Origin: an uncultured Geobacteraceae bacterium | GTDB taxonomy: Bacteria > Desulfobacterota > Desulfuromonadia > Geobacterales > Pseudopelobacteraceae | Reading direction: 5' to 3' | DNA: 62,927 bases | NCBI GenBank assembly: GCA_903930585.1 | Contig: CAIYZD010000308.1 | Location: 1 to 62,927 of the forward strand | Part shown: in pieces, positions 17,296 to 26,700 of the stretch | Layout of the letters: every line of letters starts with the position of its first letter | Position numbering within the stretch: position 1 is the first letter of the stretch | The notes under the pieces: model-generated | What the model was told of the DNA's origin: nothing | The model's input: only the letters and a program-made list of their open reading frames with translations | Databases searched by the model: none | Position numbers and translations under genes: made by a program

Positions 17296-18036
17296 ATGCT
17301 ATACAAAGCCAAAGAGCTGAAAGGTTTCACGTTGGACAGCTATGATGGGGAAATCGGGAAGGTTATTGAATTCTACTTTGACGACCGGCATTGGGCTATT
17401 CGCTATCTGGTTGCCGACACCGGAGACTGGCTTATGGACCGGCAGGTGCTGATTTCTCCGTATGCACTTGTTGCGGTGAACCAGGAGGAGCAGCATATAA
17501 CCGTCAACCTGACAAAAAAGCAGATCGAGGACAGCCCTTCTCTGGATAGTGACAAACCGGTTTCGCAACAGTTCGAATTGGAATACTACGGGTATTATGA
17601 GTGGCCGATGTATTGGGCCGGCCCCTATATGTGGGGTTCTTATCCGACCATTATTCGGGACAATGGTACATGTCCGCCCGCCTCTCCTGACGATAAAACG
17701 TGGGACCCTCATTTACGAAGCTCACATGAAGTTGGTGGTTACACTATTCATGCATCAGACGGCGAAATAGGTCACATTGAGGATTTTATCATTGACGACG
17801 AATCGTGGGCTATCCGGTATCTGATTATCGATACCCAGAACTGGTGGCCGGGGAAAAAGGTACTTGTTTCTCCGCAATGGATCAAGAATGTCAGCTGGAG
17901 TAAAGCTACGGTATTCGTCAACCTTACCCGGGAAATCATCCAGCAGTCGCCGGAATTCACAACAGAGTCTCTTCTGACCCGGGACTACGAGACTGAACTG
18001 CATCGGCACTACAATCGGCAGGGATACTGGCTTTAA
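17296..18036 (+). CDS. Tandem PRC-barrel domain protein
   Basis: A 246-residue protein with two PRC-barrel domains. The first (residues 1-75) contains DGEIGKVIEFYFDDRHWAIR and the second (about 146-220) DGEIGHIEDFIIDDESWAIR, clearly homologous to each other. They are joined by a Tyr/Trp-rich linker (YYGYYEWPMYWAGPYMWG). PRC barrels occur in photosynthetic reaction centres and RimM and as stress-linked proteins of unknown function. AAAGGAG precedes the ATG. The 3' end overlaps the convergent MtfA-like gene by 80 bp. Confidence 0.88.
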   Translation: MLYKAKELKGFTLDSYDGEIGKVIEFYFDDRHWAIRYLVADTGDWLMDRQVLISPYALVAVNQEEQHITVNLTKKQIEDSPSLDSDKPVSQQFELEYYGYYEWPMYWAGPYMWGSYPTIIRDNGTCPPASPDDKTWDPHLRSSHEVGGYTIHASDGEIGHIEDFIIDDESWAIRYLIIDTQNWWPGKKVLVSPQWIKNVSWSKATVFVNLTREIIQQSPEFTTESLLTRDYETELHRHYNRQGYWL

Positions 18037-18811
18037 CCATTCGACCTGCCGTGTCCTGCAGATAGTAGGCACTGAGAACATGGTAGAGATCGGGAGCGTG
18101 TTCCCGAAGTGCGACCGGACGGTCGAAAAACTCCTCGGTGGCCACGGCGAAAAATTCTGCCTCATTCGTCGCACCGTAGGCGTCCAGAAAGGTTTTGTGC
18201 CCCTTTTCGGCGAGATCTCGCAGGTGGGGGAATTCGCGGGTGCATACGGTCACCCATTCAGCAAACTGGTCGCGGTCGGCTAGCGGCGGAGTGCCGTCGG
18301 CGGCTCCGTCGAGCATATCCAGTTTGTGGGCAAATTCATGGTAGACCACGTTATGTCCCTGCCCGGGATGCCGCGCCCCGTGAAGAACAGCGTCCCACAC
18401 AAGGATCACCGGCCCGTAGACGAACGCTTGTCCCAGGATGGGAACGTTTGCCTCCACCGGACCACCCACGCGTTCAAAGACTCCGGGGTGATGTTCCGGG
18501 AGAAGAACGGTGGAGGGATATACCAGAATCGACTCCACGTTGCGGTAGTAGTCGTGGGGAAGACCCAATTGCAGCAGACATGCCTCGGCTGCAATGGTGA
18601 CACGTATCTCGTCCGTAATATCGAGACCGCCGCACCCTTCCCACTCTTTTTCTTCCATAAAGACCTGCATCATGGCACGCAACTCGGCGCGTTCAGCAGC
18701 GTCCAGCATATGGTAATGAGCGACATTGGCACACACGAAAGTCTCCCACTCGGGAGGGAACGGGAGTTTCCGCGTCTCGGCGCGGCGATGGTCTCGAAAC
18801 CAGTGAAACAT
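17957..18811 (-). CDS. mtfA: MtfA-like zinc metallopeptidase
   Basis: A 284-residue protein with the gluzincin motif HEFAHKLDMLDG (HExxH, about residue 160) and a downstream acidic partner region (TNEAEFFAVATEEFFDRP), as in Escherichia coli MtfA, which binds the Mlc repressor and has aminopeptidase activity. Catalytic residues appear intact. The coding tail overlaps the end of the convergent PRC-barrel gene by 80 bp. A sigma-54-like promoter lies at 18876-18890 on the same strand, without the activator palindrome seen elsewhere. A role in glucose signalling is not assured in this organism; a stress-peptidase role is equally possible. Confidence 0.85.
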   Translation of the reverse strand: MFHWFRDHRRAETRKLPFPPEWETFVCANVAHYHMLDAAERAELRAMMQVFMEEKEWEGCGGLDITDEIRVTIAAEACLLQLGLPHDYYRNVESILVYPSTVLLPEHHPGVFERVGGPVEANVPILGQAFVYGPVILVWDAVLHGARHPGQGHNVVYHEFAHKLDMLDGAADGTPPLADRDQFAEWVTVCTREFPHLRDLAEKGHKTFLDAYGATNEAEFFAVATEEFFDRPVALREHAPDLYHVLSAYYLQDTAGRMVKASIPADCSADAVQSRSPGSEETLL

Positions 18812-18875
18812 GGGTGATGCCCTCCTTCGTACGTACTAAAATTTCACTGTTACTTACAGAGAAACCGTTTTGAAA

Positions 18876-18890
18876 GCAACTACCATACCA
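18876..18890 (-). promoter_or_regulatory. Sigma-54-like promoter for the mtfA-like gene
   Basis: Read on the minus strand: TGGTATGGTAGTTGC with TT after it, GG and GC ten bases apart, 65 bp before the start codon. The expected palindrome position (centre near 19002) falls in the divergent gene and contains no match, so if active it answers to another activator or a distant enhancer. Confidence 0.55.
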
Positions 18891-18943
18891 TTACGAACAA
18901 AATAAAGACTGCGTCTTGAGTTAAAATGTACCGGAGGTCCCCC

Positions 18944-19474
18944 ATGTCCGTAGAACCGATTTCAGCAATCAGCACCGTCGATACGACTGCCATTAGTAAC
19001 GCACAGGCTGCCACCGCAAGAGCTGCCGAAGAATTTCAGGCAAACATGGACACCATGAAGGCCGCCAGAACCGCCAAATACGCCAAGGCAGATGCAACAG
19101 CGTTGTTTCAGGCACGTGAAGATGCTGTTAAAGCGGCACGGGATGCCATGTACGCCGAAACGGATGCGACAACGGCAGCTCTGAAGCGTAACGATGCGAA
19201 AGAAGCCGAAAAAACGGCCGGATACGCCATGACCGATGCTGCAACGTATCAGAAAAACAAAGACGCGCTTGAACATGAGTTGTCAGCCAAAACAGATGAA
19301 GCGGTGGTTTCACGGCGCGCAGCCGGTTTGGCTGCGTCACTCACAGCTAATCTGGCTACGGAAGTTATTTCTAAAGACGAAGCACATCAGGCCGTCGAGG
19401 CCTATCAAGAGAACAAGGCCGACCACTCAGCCGGGACAGGCATCGTACCACCGCACATAAATATTAAGGATTAA
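18944..19474 (+). CDS. Alanine-rich helical protein of unknown function
   Basis: The ATG at 18944 follows CCGGAGG and gives 176 residues, about a quarter Ala. The middle (residues 25-115) repeats an approximate 24-27 residue unit around ARTAKYAKADATALFQARED / ARDAMYAETDATTAALKRND / KTAGYAMTDAATYQKNKD, implying a repeated helical bundle. No signal peptide or Cys is present. The opening MSVEPISAISTVDTT is reminiscent of small flagellar- or phage-like proteins but not enough for a call. It has its own short upstream region. Confidence 0.7.
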   Translation: MSVEPISAISTVDTTAISNAQAATARAAEEFQANMDTMKAARTAKYAKADATALFQAREDAVKAARDAMYAETDATTAALKRNDAKEAEKTAGYAMTDAATYQKNKDALEHELSAKTDEAVVSRRAAGLAASLTANLATEVISKDEAHQAVEAYQENKADHSAGTGIVPPHINIKD

Positions 19475-19492
19475 GGAGCGTGGAATTCCCGC

Positions 19493-19526
19493 CTGTCATA
19501 TATGACAGATATGCTACACATGACGG
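19493..19526 (+). promoter_or_regulatory. Upstream activator palindrome C (sigma-54 regulon)
   Basis: Arms CTGTCAT and ATGACGG, 20 bp apart, with TGACA-GATA core. The centre is 125.5 bp upstream of the -12 element of promoter C. It starts 18 bp after the previous stop codon. Confidence 0.72.
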
Positions 19527-19621
19527 ATTATGCTGGAAGCCCTTTCCCCAACCATCACCCTCTCTTTATATTTTATCATTGCAATCAAGCAGTTATATCA
19601 CAAGCAAGAACATCCTTCCTC

Positions 19622-19636
19622 TGGCATGCAAGTTGA
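19622..19636 (+). promoter_or_regulatory. Sigma-54 promoter C (TTGA variant)
   Basis: TGGCATGCAAGTTGA has the GG element and GTTG but GA instead of GC at -12, like promoter F. It lies 114 bp before the DJ-1/PfpI gene and would drive the run through the cyclic glucan synthase. Confidence 0.65.
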
Positions 19637-19749
19637 TAGACATATGGCGACCTCATTCGCCAGGGGTCTTTATTTCTCCCGGCACCCCCTGGCCTTTTTC
19701 TGTTCAGACACTCTTTCACCACCAAAGACAATCGCTCGGAGAAATATCC

Positions 19750-20439
19750 ATGAAAATCTTGATAATACTGACTTCACACGATGAAAGCGACATTACCGGT
19801 CGCAACACGGGATTCTGGCTGGAAGCACTTGCCGCCCCTTACTATATTTTCAAGGATTCCGGAGTTGAAATTACTCTGGCTTCACCAAAAGGTGGGCACC
19901 CGCCTCTGGATCCGAAGAGCACGGAAAAAGTTTTTCTGACCGTATCGACAAAACGATTCAGAGCCGACAAGGAAGCTCAGGAAGCGTTAGCACATACCGT
20001 TACCTTGAAGGACATTCTTCCCGGCTCCTACGACGCACTGTTTTACCCCGGCGGTCGCGGACTGCTATGGGATCTCGCCAAAGACAAATATTCGATTGCC
20101 GCAATCGAGACCATGTATGCCCAGGGCAAGCCGGTTGCCGCCGTTTGCCATGCGCCCGGAGTGTTGTGTCACGCCAACTCCCCGGATGGTTTACCTCTGG
20201 TGATGGGAAAGTCGGTCACCGGCTTTTCCAACTCTCAAGAATCCGTTGTCGGCCTGACCGATCTCGAACCGTTCCTGGTTGAAAACGAGCTGCAAAGAGT
20301 TGGTGGAAACTACTCCAAAGGAGCTGACTGGAAATCATATTTTGTTCGCGACGGTAATTTGATTACCGGCCAGAATCCCGCATCATCAAAAGCAGTGGCA
20401 AAAGCAGTTCTGGCGCTACTTATGCCAGCAGAAAAATAG
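19750..20439 (+). CDS. DJ-1/PfpI superfamily protein (Hsp31-like)
   Basis: The ATG at 19750 with CGGAG upstream gives 229 residues; a longer in-frame extension would run through the promoter and is rejected. The nucleophile elbow AAVCHAPGVL carries the conserved Cys (about residue 136), and a Glu residue lies early in the protein (HDESD). The usual GGHG motif of the type-1 glutamine amidotransferase-like fold is PGGRGLLWDL here, an H-to-R change. Relatives act as glyoxalase III, deglycase or chaperone. It leads the run 19750-29971, with 25 bp to the next gene. Confidence 0.88.
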   Translation: MKILIILTSHDESDITGRNTGFWLEALAAPYYIFKDSGVEITLASPKGGHPPLDPKSTEKVFLTVSTKRFRADKEAQEALAHTVTLKDILPGSYDALFYPGGRGLLWDLAKDKYSIAAIETMYAQGKPVAAVCHAPGVLCHANSPDGLPLVMGKSVTGFSNSQESVVGLTDLEPFLVENELQRVGGNYSKGADWKSYFVRDGNLITGQNPASSKAVAKAVLALLMPAEK

Positions 20440-20464
20440 CGTCATCAGATAAAAGGAGAACACC

Positions 20465-20752
20465 ATGAACAGCAAAGAAGAGTACATCCGCAAAATGCAG
20501 GCACAGCTGGAGGAATTGAATACCGAGATTGACCGATTGACCACCAGGGCTGGTGAAGCCAAGGCAGACGTTATGGATGAGTATAACGAGATAATCACCG
20601 CATTGAAGGCCAGGATGGAGGGGGCCAGAGTGAAGATTGAAGAGCTTCAACAAGCCGGAGAAAACGCCTGGGATGATCTGAAAAACGGCATCGACACCGT
20701 ATGGAGCTCCATTCAAGAGGCTATCAGCTCGGCCAGATCACGTTTCAAATAA
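20465..20752 (+). CDS. Coiled-coil protein (95 aa)
   Basis: A 95-residue, almost wholly helical charged protein. Residues 3-65 (EYIRKMQAQLEELNTEIDRL onward) show heptads typical of a coiled coil; the end WDDLKNGIDTVWSSIQEAI is amphipathic. This is the pattern of small stress-associated proteins of the sll1863 type, which often sit next to PRC-barrel or CsbD-like genes. AAAGGAG precedes the ATG. It lies between the DJ-1 gene and the cyclic glucan synthase and is probably co-transcribed. Confidence 0.75.
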   Translation: MNSKEEYIRKMQAQLEELNTEIDRLTTRAGEAKADVMDEYNEIITALKARMEGARVKIEELQQAGENAWDDLKNGIDTVWSSIQEAISSARSRFK

Positions 20753-20785
20753 CATGAGATGCGCTGAAGTAAAAAGGACATTATA

Positions 20786-23700
20786 GTGAGCAACGGCATT
20801 CTGATTGGTTACTTCGCAAAAAAAGATGAAGCCCGTAAGAGCCTCCGGGATCTGGCGCAGCAGGGCTTTCACCGCGCCGTCCTCGTGCATAAGGGGACCG
20901 GCGGCGATGTTCATTATTCCGATCCGTTCCTGCGTTACCGAGCTATCGGGATGTTTATTTTCGCTCTCCTGTGCGGTGCAACTGCCGAAATGGCCATTTC
21001 AGTGTTCCATGGGGAAAAATATATACCCCTCCGGAACAGTCCCCCTTCGATAGCGCTGATTCTTGTATCTGCCGGAATCGGCGCCCTGGTTGCGCTGCTC
21101 TGGCTACGCCGCTCCCGGTATGGTGTTGAAACGGGAGTCATTCGCAATTATGCCCACTGGCTTGTACCGGGAGAATCCGTACTGATACTCCAGGCGTCGG
21201 TCGAGTCATTACAAAAACCTGTCGCGTGGTTGCGGGAAAGCGGCGATCCTCCTCCGGCGCTCTTCATCGTGCATCCCAAACGTGAGTGGCTGGTTGAAGC
21301 ACGGGGCCCCGAGGTCAAACTTTCTCCGGAACAGATCATCGAACATTCCCGGCGCCACGCCAGAGAACAACAGGTAAGTATCAAACCACACTGCACTGCC
21401 GAGCTTATTGCCCGCCTCAAACAATCCCGTCAACTGGTGCGTCAGGTCTGCGCAGATCTCACGGCCGCAAGCCGGCTGGAACAGAAAGCCACACCCGCGG
21501 CGGACTGGATCCTGGACAATGAGTACATTCTGGAGAGAAACGCCCGCGATGTCCTTTTGAACCTTCCCCGGAATTTTTACCGGAAGTTGCCCGTCCTGGC
21601 ATCTGATCCGTACCGTGATCTCCCCTGCATCTACGCCCTTGCCAAGAATCTCGTGTCGCATACGGAACTGCGCCTGGACCATGAAAACATCCTTGCGTTT
21701 ATCGAGGCATATCAATCCGTACGCATCCTGACAATCTGCGAACTCTGGGCAATCCCGCAGATGCTGCGCATTGCACTGATCGAAAGCATCCAGAATCTCG
21801 CCGTTACCGCTCTGGCAGACCTGCGTGAGCGCCAGTTGGCCGAATTCTGGGCAAACCGGCTCATCGCCGCCAACAGGCGCGATTCGAACCACCTCTTCAC
21901 AATTCTGGCAGAACTGGCTAAGGCAGAGCCGTCACCGACCTCCTATTTTGCGGCACAGCTGGTCAGCCTCCTGTTTGATGAGGGGACCGTATTACCTCCG
22001 GTGCAGAACTGGCTTGAGCGCACGCTTAAAAAACCGCTGCATGATCTTACCCTGCGCGAACAGAACCGGCAGACCAGAGAGCAGCTGTCGTGCGGCAATG
22101 CCTTTACCAGCCTGCGCCAGCTGGCCCTCTTGGATTGGCGGGAGATCTTTGAGCAGCTCAACCGGGTAGAGATGCTGCTGCGCCAGGATCCTTCGGGGGT
22201 CTACCCGAAAATGGATTTTGCAACCCGTGACCGCTGCCGTCAGGCCGTTGAAGAGCTCGCCCAGGCCGCCGGTCAGAGTGAGGAACAGGTTGCTGAGTGC
22301 GTCATCAAACTGGCAACAATGGCAGGGGGTAAAACGGCACACGATGAACGGCGGAGCCACGTCGGCGCCTGGCTCACCGGCGAGGGGCGGGCCGAACTGG
22401 TCCGGCTGCTCGCATGCCGCGAAACGTTCCGTTACCGCGCTCACGAATGGATCTATCGTCACCACGCCGGCGCCTATATCCTCGCCATAAGCGGTTTGTC
22501 GTCTTTGTTTATTGCCCTGATCGCCCGCTTCGGCCATACCGGGCCGCCCCCCCCTATCCGGATCGGATTGCTGCTGCTCATGCTGATACCGGTCAGCCAG
22601 CTGGCGATAGAGATAACCAACTATCTGGTAACACGGCTTCTTCCCCCTCGCCCCCTGCCCAAGATGGATTTTGAGGAAACCGGAATTCCGGATGAGTTCC
22701 GCACTCTGGTGGTTGTGCCGATGATGCTGGTTAACGAGGATACGGTACGCGCCGAAGCGGAAAAACTTGAGATCCGCTATCTGGCGAACAGGGAAGCCAA
22801 CCTGCTTTTCAGTCTCTTTACGGACTATACCGACTCAGCCTCGCTTTCACGCGAAGATGATGTCCGGTTGCTCCTGATTGCATCAGAAGTGATGACCGAC
22901 CTTAATCGGCGCTATGGTGGCGAGCGATTTTTCCTGTTTCATCGCGAACGGACCTGGAGTGAATCGGAACAAAAATTCATCGGCTGGGAACGGAAACGGG
23001 GGAAACTGGAAGAGCTGAACGGTCTGATTGGCGGTACGCGCCCCGAGTCGGCGCCCCGGATCGTCTACGTCGGCGACCCGCATCGAATGGCGGATGTCCG
23101 GTTTGTCATCACCCTTGACAGCGACACCCAATTGCCTCACTCCACGGCGCGGCGCATGGTCGAAACCCTGGCACACCCGCTCAACCAGCCGCGCTTTGAT
23201 GCCACAGGCGCTATCATGCCAGGCACCTACACTATCATACAGCCGAGGGTAAGTCCGACCCTGCAAAGCACAAGCGCTTCCACGTTCAGTCGGCTCTTCG
23301 CCGATGCGGTCGGAATCGACCCGTATACCCAGGCGGTCTCCGATGTCTATCAGGACCTGAGCGGTGAAGGGTCATACCATGGAAAGGGAATCTACGACGT
23401 CTGCGCCTTCAGCCGCGTACTGTCGGGACGGTTTCCGGAAGAGTGGGTGCTCAGTCATGACCTGATCGAAGGGGCTCATGTCCGGGTGGGACTGGCCAGT
23501 GATATTGAGCTCTACGATGAATTTCCCCAGGGATATCAGAGTTACAGCAGCAGAACCCATCGCTGGGTACGCGGCGACTGGCAGATCGCAGGGTGGCTCT
23601 TCCCGCGGGTTCCCCAGGCTTCAGGCGCGCGGGGCGCCAACCCGCTCTCCCTGTTCAATCGCTGGAAGATTCTCGACAACCTGCGCCGGAGCCTGTTACC

Positions 23701-26700
23701 TGCAGCCAGTCTGGCGCTGTTAATCACCTCCTGGTATATTTCTCAAAAAGTCGGTGCAATCGCTTCGCTGGTGGTTGGTATGCAACTCCTCTTTCACCCC
23801 CTGGCACAGCCATTCACCATGGCGACCACCCGCAAGGGATTACAGCATTTCTCCCCGGCCAAACTGCTGCACGACCTGCTGCGGGCAACCACCGATGCGG
23901 CACTGCTCCCTCATCAGGCAGTCGTAACAGTGGATGCCATCACCCGTGTTTGCTACCGTCGCCTTATTTCCCGGCGTAACCTGCTTGAGTGGACAGCCCA
24001 GGCGACTCATTGGAGTTCTTCCCGGAAACAGCCGCTCTTTGTCGCAAGTATGGCGCTCGGAAGTATCTTCAGCGGCGCCGTGGGGTGGTCCATCTGGTAC
24101 GGCATTCCGGCAACTCTGCCGCAGGCCGCTCCCTGGCTCGGTTTGTGGCTTCTCTCACCGTTACTCGGCTGGCTCCTGAACCTGCGACCTGTTGAAAAAT
24201 CCGCGTACCCGCTGCGGGAATCGGACCGCCGTTTCCTCAGACAGGTTGCCCGGCGGACCTGGCGTTATTTCTCGTCCTTTGTCACTGCCGATACCTCCTG
24301 GCTGCCGCCCGACAACTATCAGGTTGCCCATCAGAACCGCCTGGCCATGCGAACCAGTCCAACCAATATCGGCCTCTGGATGACCAGCGTCCTGGGCGCC
24401 CATGATTCCGGCTCCCTGACGGTTAATCAGGTCATCGATTTACTGACCGACACCATGGCAACCATCACCCGTCTGGAATTGTATGAAGGGCACCTTCTTA
24501 ACTGGTATGACATTCAGACACTGGTCCCGTTAGAGCCCCGCTACGTTTCCACCGTTGACAGCGGCAACCTGCTGGGCGCTCTCTGGGCACTGGAACAGGG
24601 GCTTGACGAACTCGTGCACGCCCCGCTCCTGGAGCGAGTATCCTTCAACAGTCTGGCCGATACCGGGGAAATACTGAAACAGAGCGTGACGTCTGAAAAA
24701 ATTGCCGGGTTTTATTTTCAGACCCTCGAAGCGCTGTTGCACGACTGGCATGCCCCGCCGTCCGATGTCATCGATCTCCTTCATCTGCAGCGGCGGGCAG
24801 AGATAAATGTCAGCTCGGTTGTTGCCGCAGCGGGAACCATACCGTGGGGATCGGAACTTGAACGGCAGGTTGCGGCCTGGTCCCGGAACAGCGGCAACTA
24901 TCTCGCCTGGATTGAAATTCTGGCTGAAAAAAGCGGCGAAGAACTTATCACGCTCGGGGATGCCGCCCAGCGGGCCATCGCTCAGGATTTAGCCGTAGCG
25001 CCGTCGCTTTTTGATCTTGCCCATGACCGGATCGGATCAATAACTATTCTGAGAGCGATCCGGGAAGAGTCTTCCGAGGCAAGCGCGGCACTGATCCCCT
25101 GGCTCGACCGGGTTATCGAGGCATTTGCCACGGCGCAATGGCTGGCCGGAGAAACCCTGGCGGTGGCCGAGCGTTTGATTGTCAGCGTCCGCGAGCTGTC
25201 GGCGGGGATGAACATGAGTTTTCTCTATGACATGAAGCGCAAGTTGTTTGCCATCGGCTTCAACGTATCCACGGACGTTTTGGATGGTTCCAGTTATGAT
25301 CTCCTGGCCAGCGAAGCGCGCCTCGGCAGCTTCGTAGCCATCGCCCGCGGCGATGTCCCGATGGAACACTGGTTTTCCCTGGGGCGCCCCTACGGAGCCA
25401 TCGGCCGCGAGCGGGTTCTACTCAGCTGGACCGGTACCATGTTCGAATATCTGATGCCGCTCCTGTTCCAGCGTTCCTACGACAACTCGCTCCTCGACAA
25501 GGCAGCAAAGGAAGCGGTAGCGGTTCAGATCGCGTACGGGCGGAAACGATCGGTGCCATGGGGTATTTCCGAATCGGCCTTTGCCGATCTTGACCGGGAA
25601 AAAACCTATCAATACAAGGCGTTCGGTGTATCGGTGCTCGGCTTGAAACGCGGTCTTGAGGAGCAGCTGGTCGTCGCGCCATATGCGACCCTGCTGGCTT
25701 TGGATGTAGCACCGGACATGTGTGTCAAAAATCTGAAACGGCTGGCCGGAATGGGGTTACTCTCGGACTACGGCTATTTTGAAGCCATGGATTTCAGCCG
25801 CCAACTACAGCGTGAAGGGAGGCGTGGAATAATAATCGAAGCGTATATGGCTCATCATCAGGGCATGGCGTTTCTGGCATTAACGAACTTTCTTCATGGA
25901 AATCCGTTCCAACGCCGTTTTCACAGTGACCCTCGCGTACGTGCCTTCGAGGCTTTGCTTCAAGAGCGTATCCCCGCCCTCCCTCCGTTGCAGCTGATCT
26001 CAACACGTCAAAGCCAGCCGACCCAATTGAGCGGAGACCAGATTGCACCCTCGGGAATCACATTCAGCACTCCCCACACCGCTACTCCAAGAAGTCTGCT
26101 GCTTAGTAACGGACGCTACGGCCTGATGATTACCAACAGCGGCGGCGGCTACAGTCAATGGGATGGGCAGGAACTTACCCGTTGGCGGTCCGATGAGACC
26201 TGTGACACACAGGGAACGTTCTGCTACATCCACGAGGCGGACCCGGATCGGGTCTGGTCATCCACCTGGCATCCGGTCGGCGGAAAGGTTAAAGGGTATT
26301 CCGTGGACTTTGCCGTCGACCGCGCCCTGTTCCGGCGTATCGATAACGGTATTCACACGGAGACAGAGCTTATTGTCTCGCCGGAAGACGACCTGGAGGT
26401 GCGCCGGATCACCCTGATCAACCGGTCGTCCCGCACCCGGCATCTCAACCTCACCAGCTATGTGGAACTCTCTATGGCGCCACACAATGCCGATCGCCAG
26501 CACCCGGCCTTCAACAAGCTGTTTATCCAGACCGAAGCGCTCCCTGAACAACAGGCGCTGCTCGCATACCGGCGGCCACGCGGCCGGAACGAAATTCCGC
26601 TGTTTACCGCTCATTGCATGACGCTTCACCTGCCGGACAAGCCGGATAAGCCGGAAAACAACTTTCAATTTGAAACCGACCGGGCACGTTTTATCGGACG

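Noticed and set aside
18985-19019. Palindrome expected for the mtfA-like gene
   Set aside because: CCGTCGA occurs near 18975 but no second arm exists 20 bp away.
19480-19749. N-terminal extension of the DJ-1/PfpI gene
   Set aside because: The in-frame extension covers the palindrome and sigma-54 promoter; the ATG at 19750 has a ribosome-binding site and aligns with the family start.
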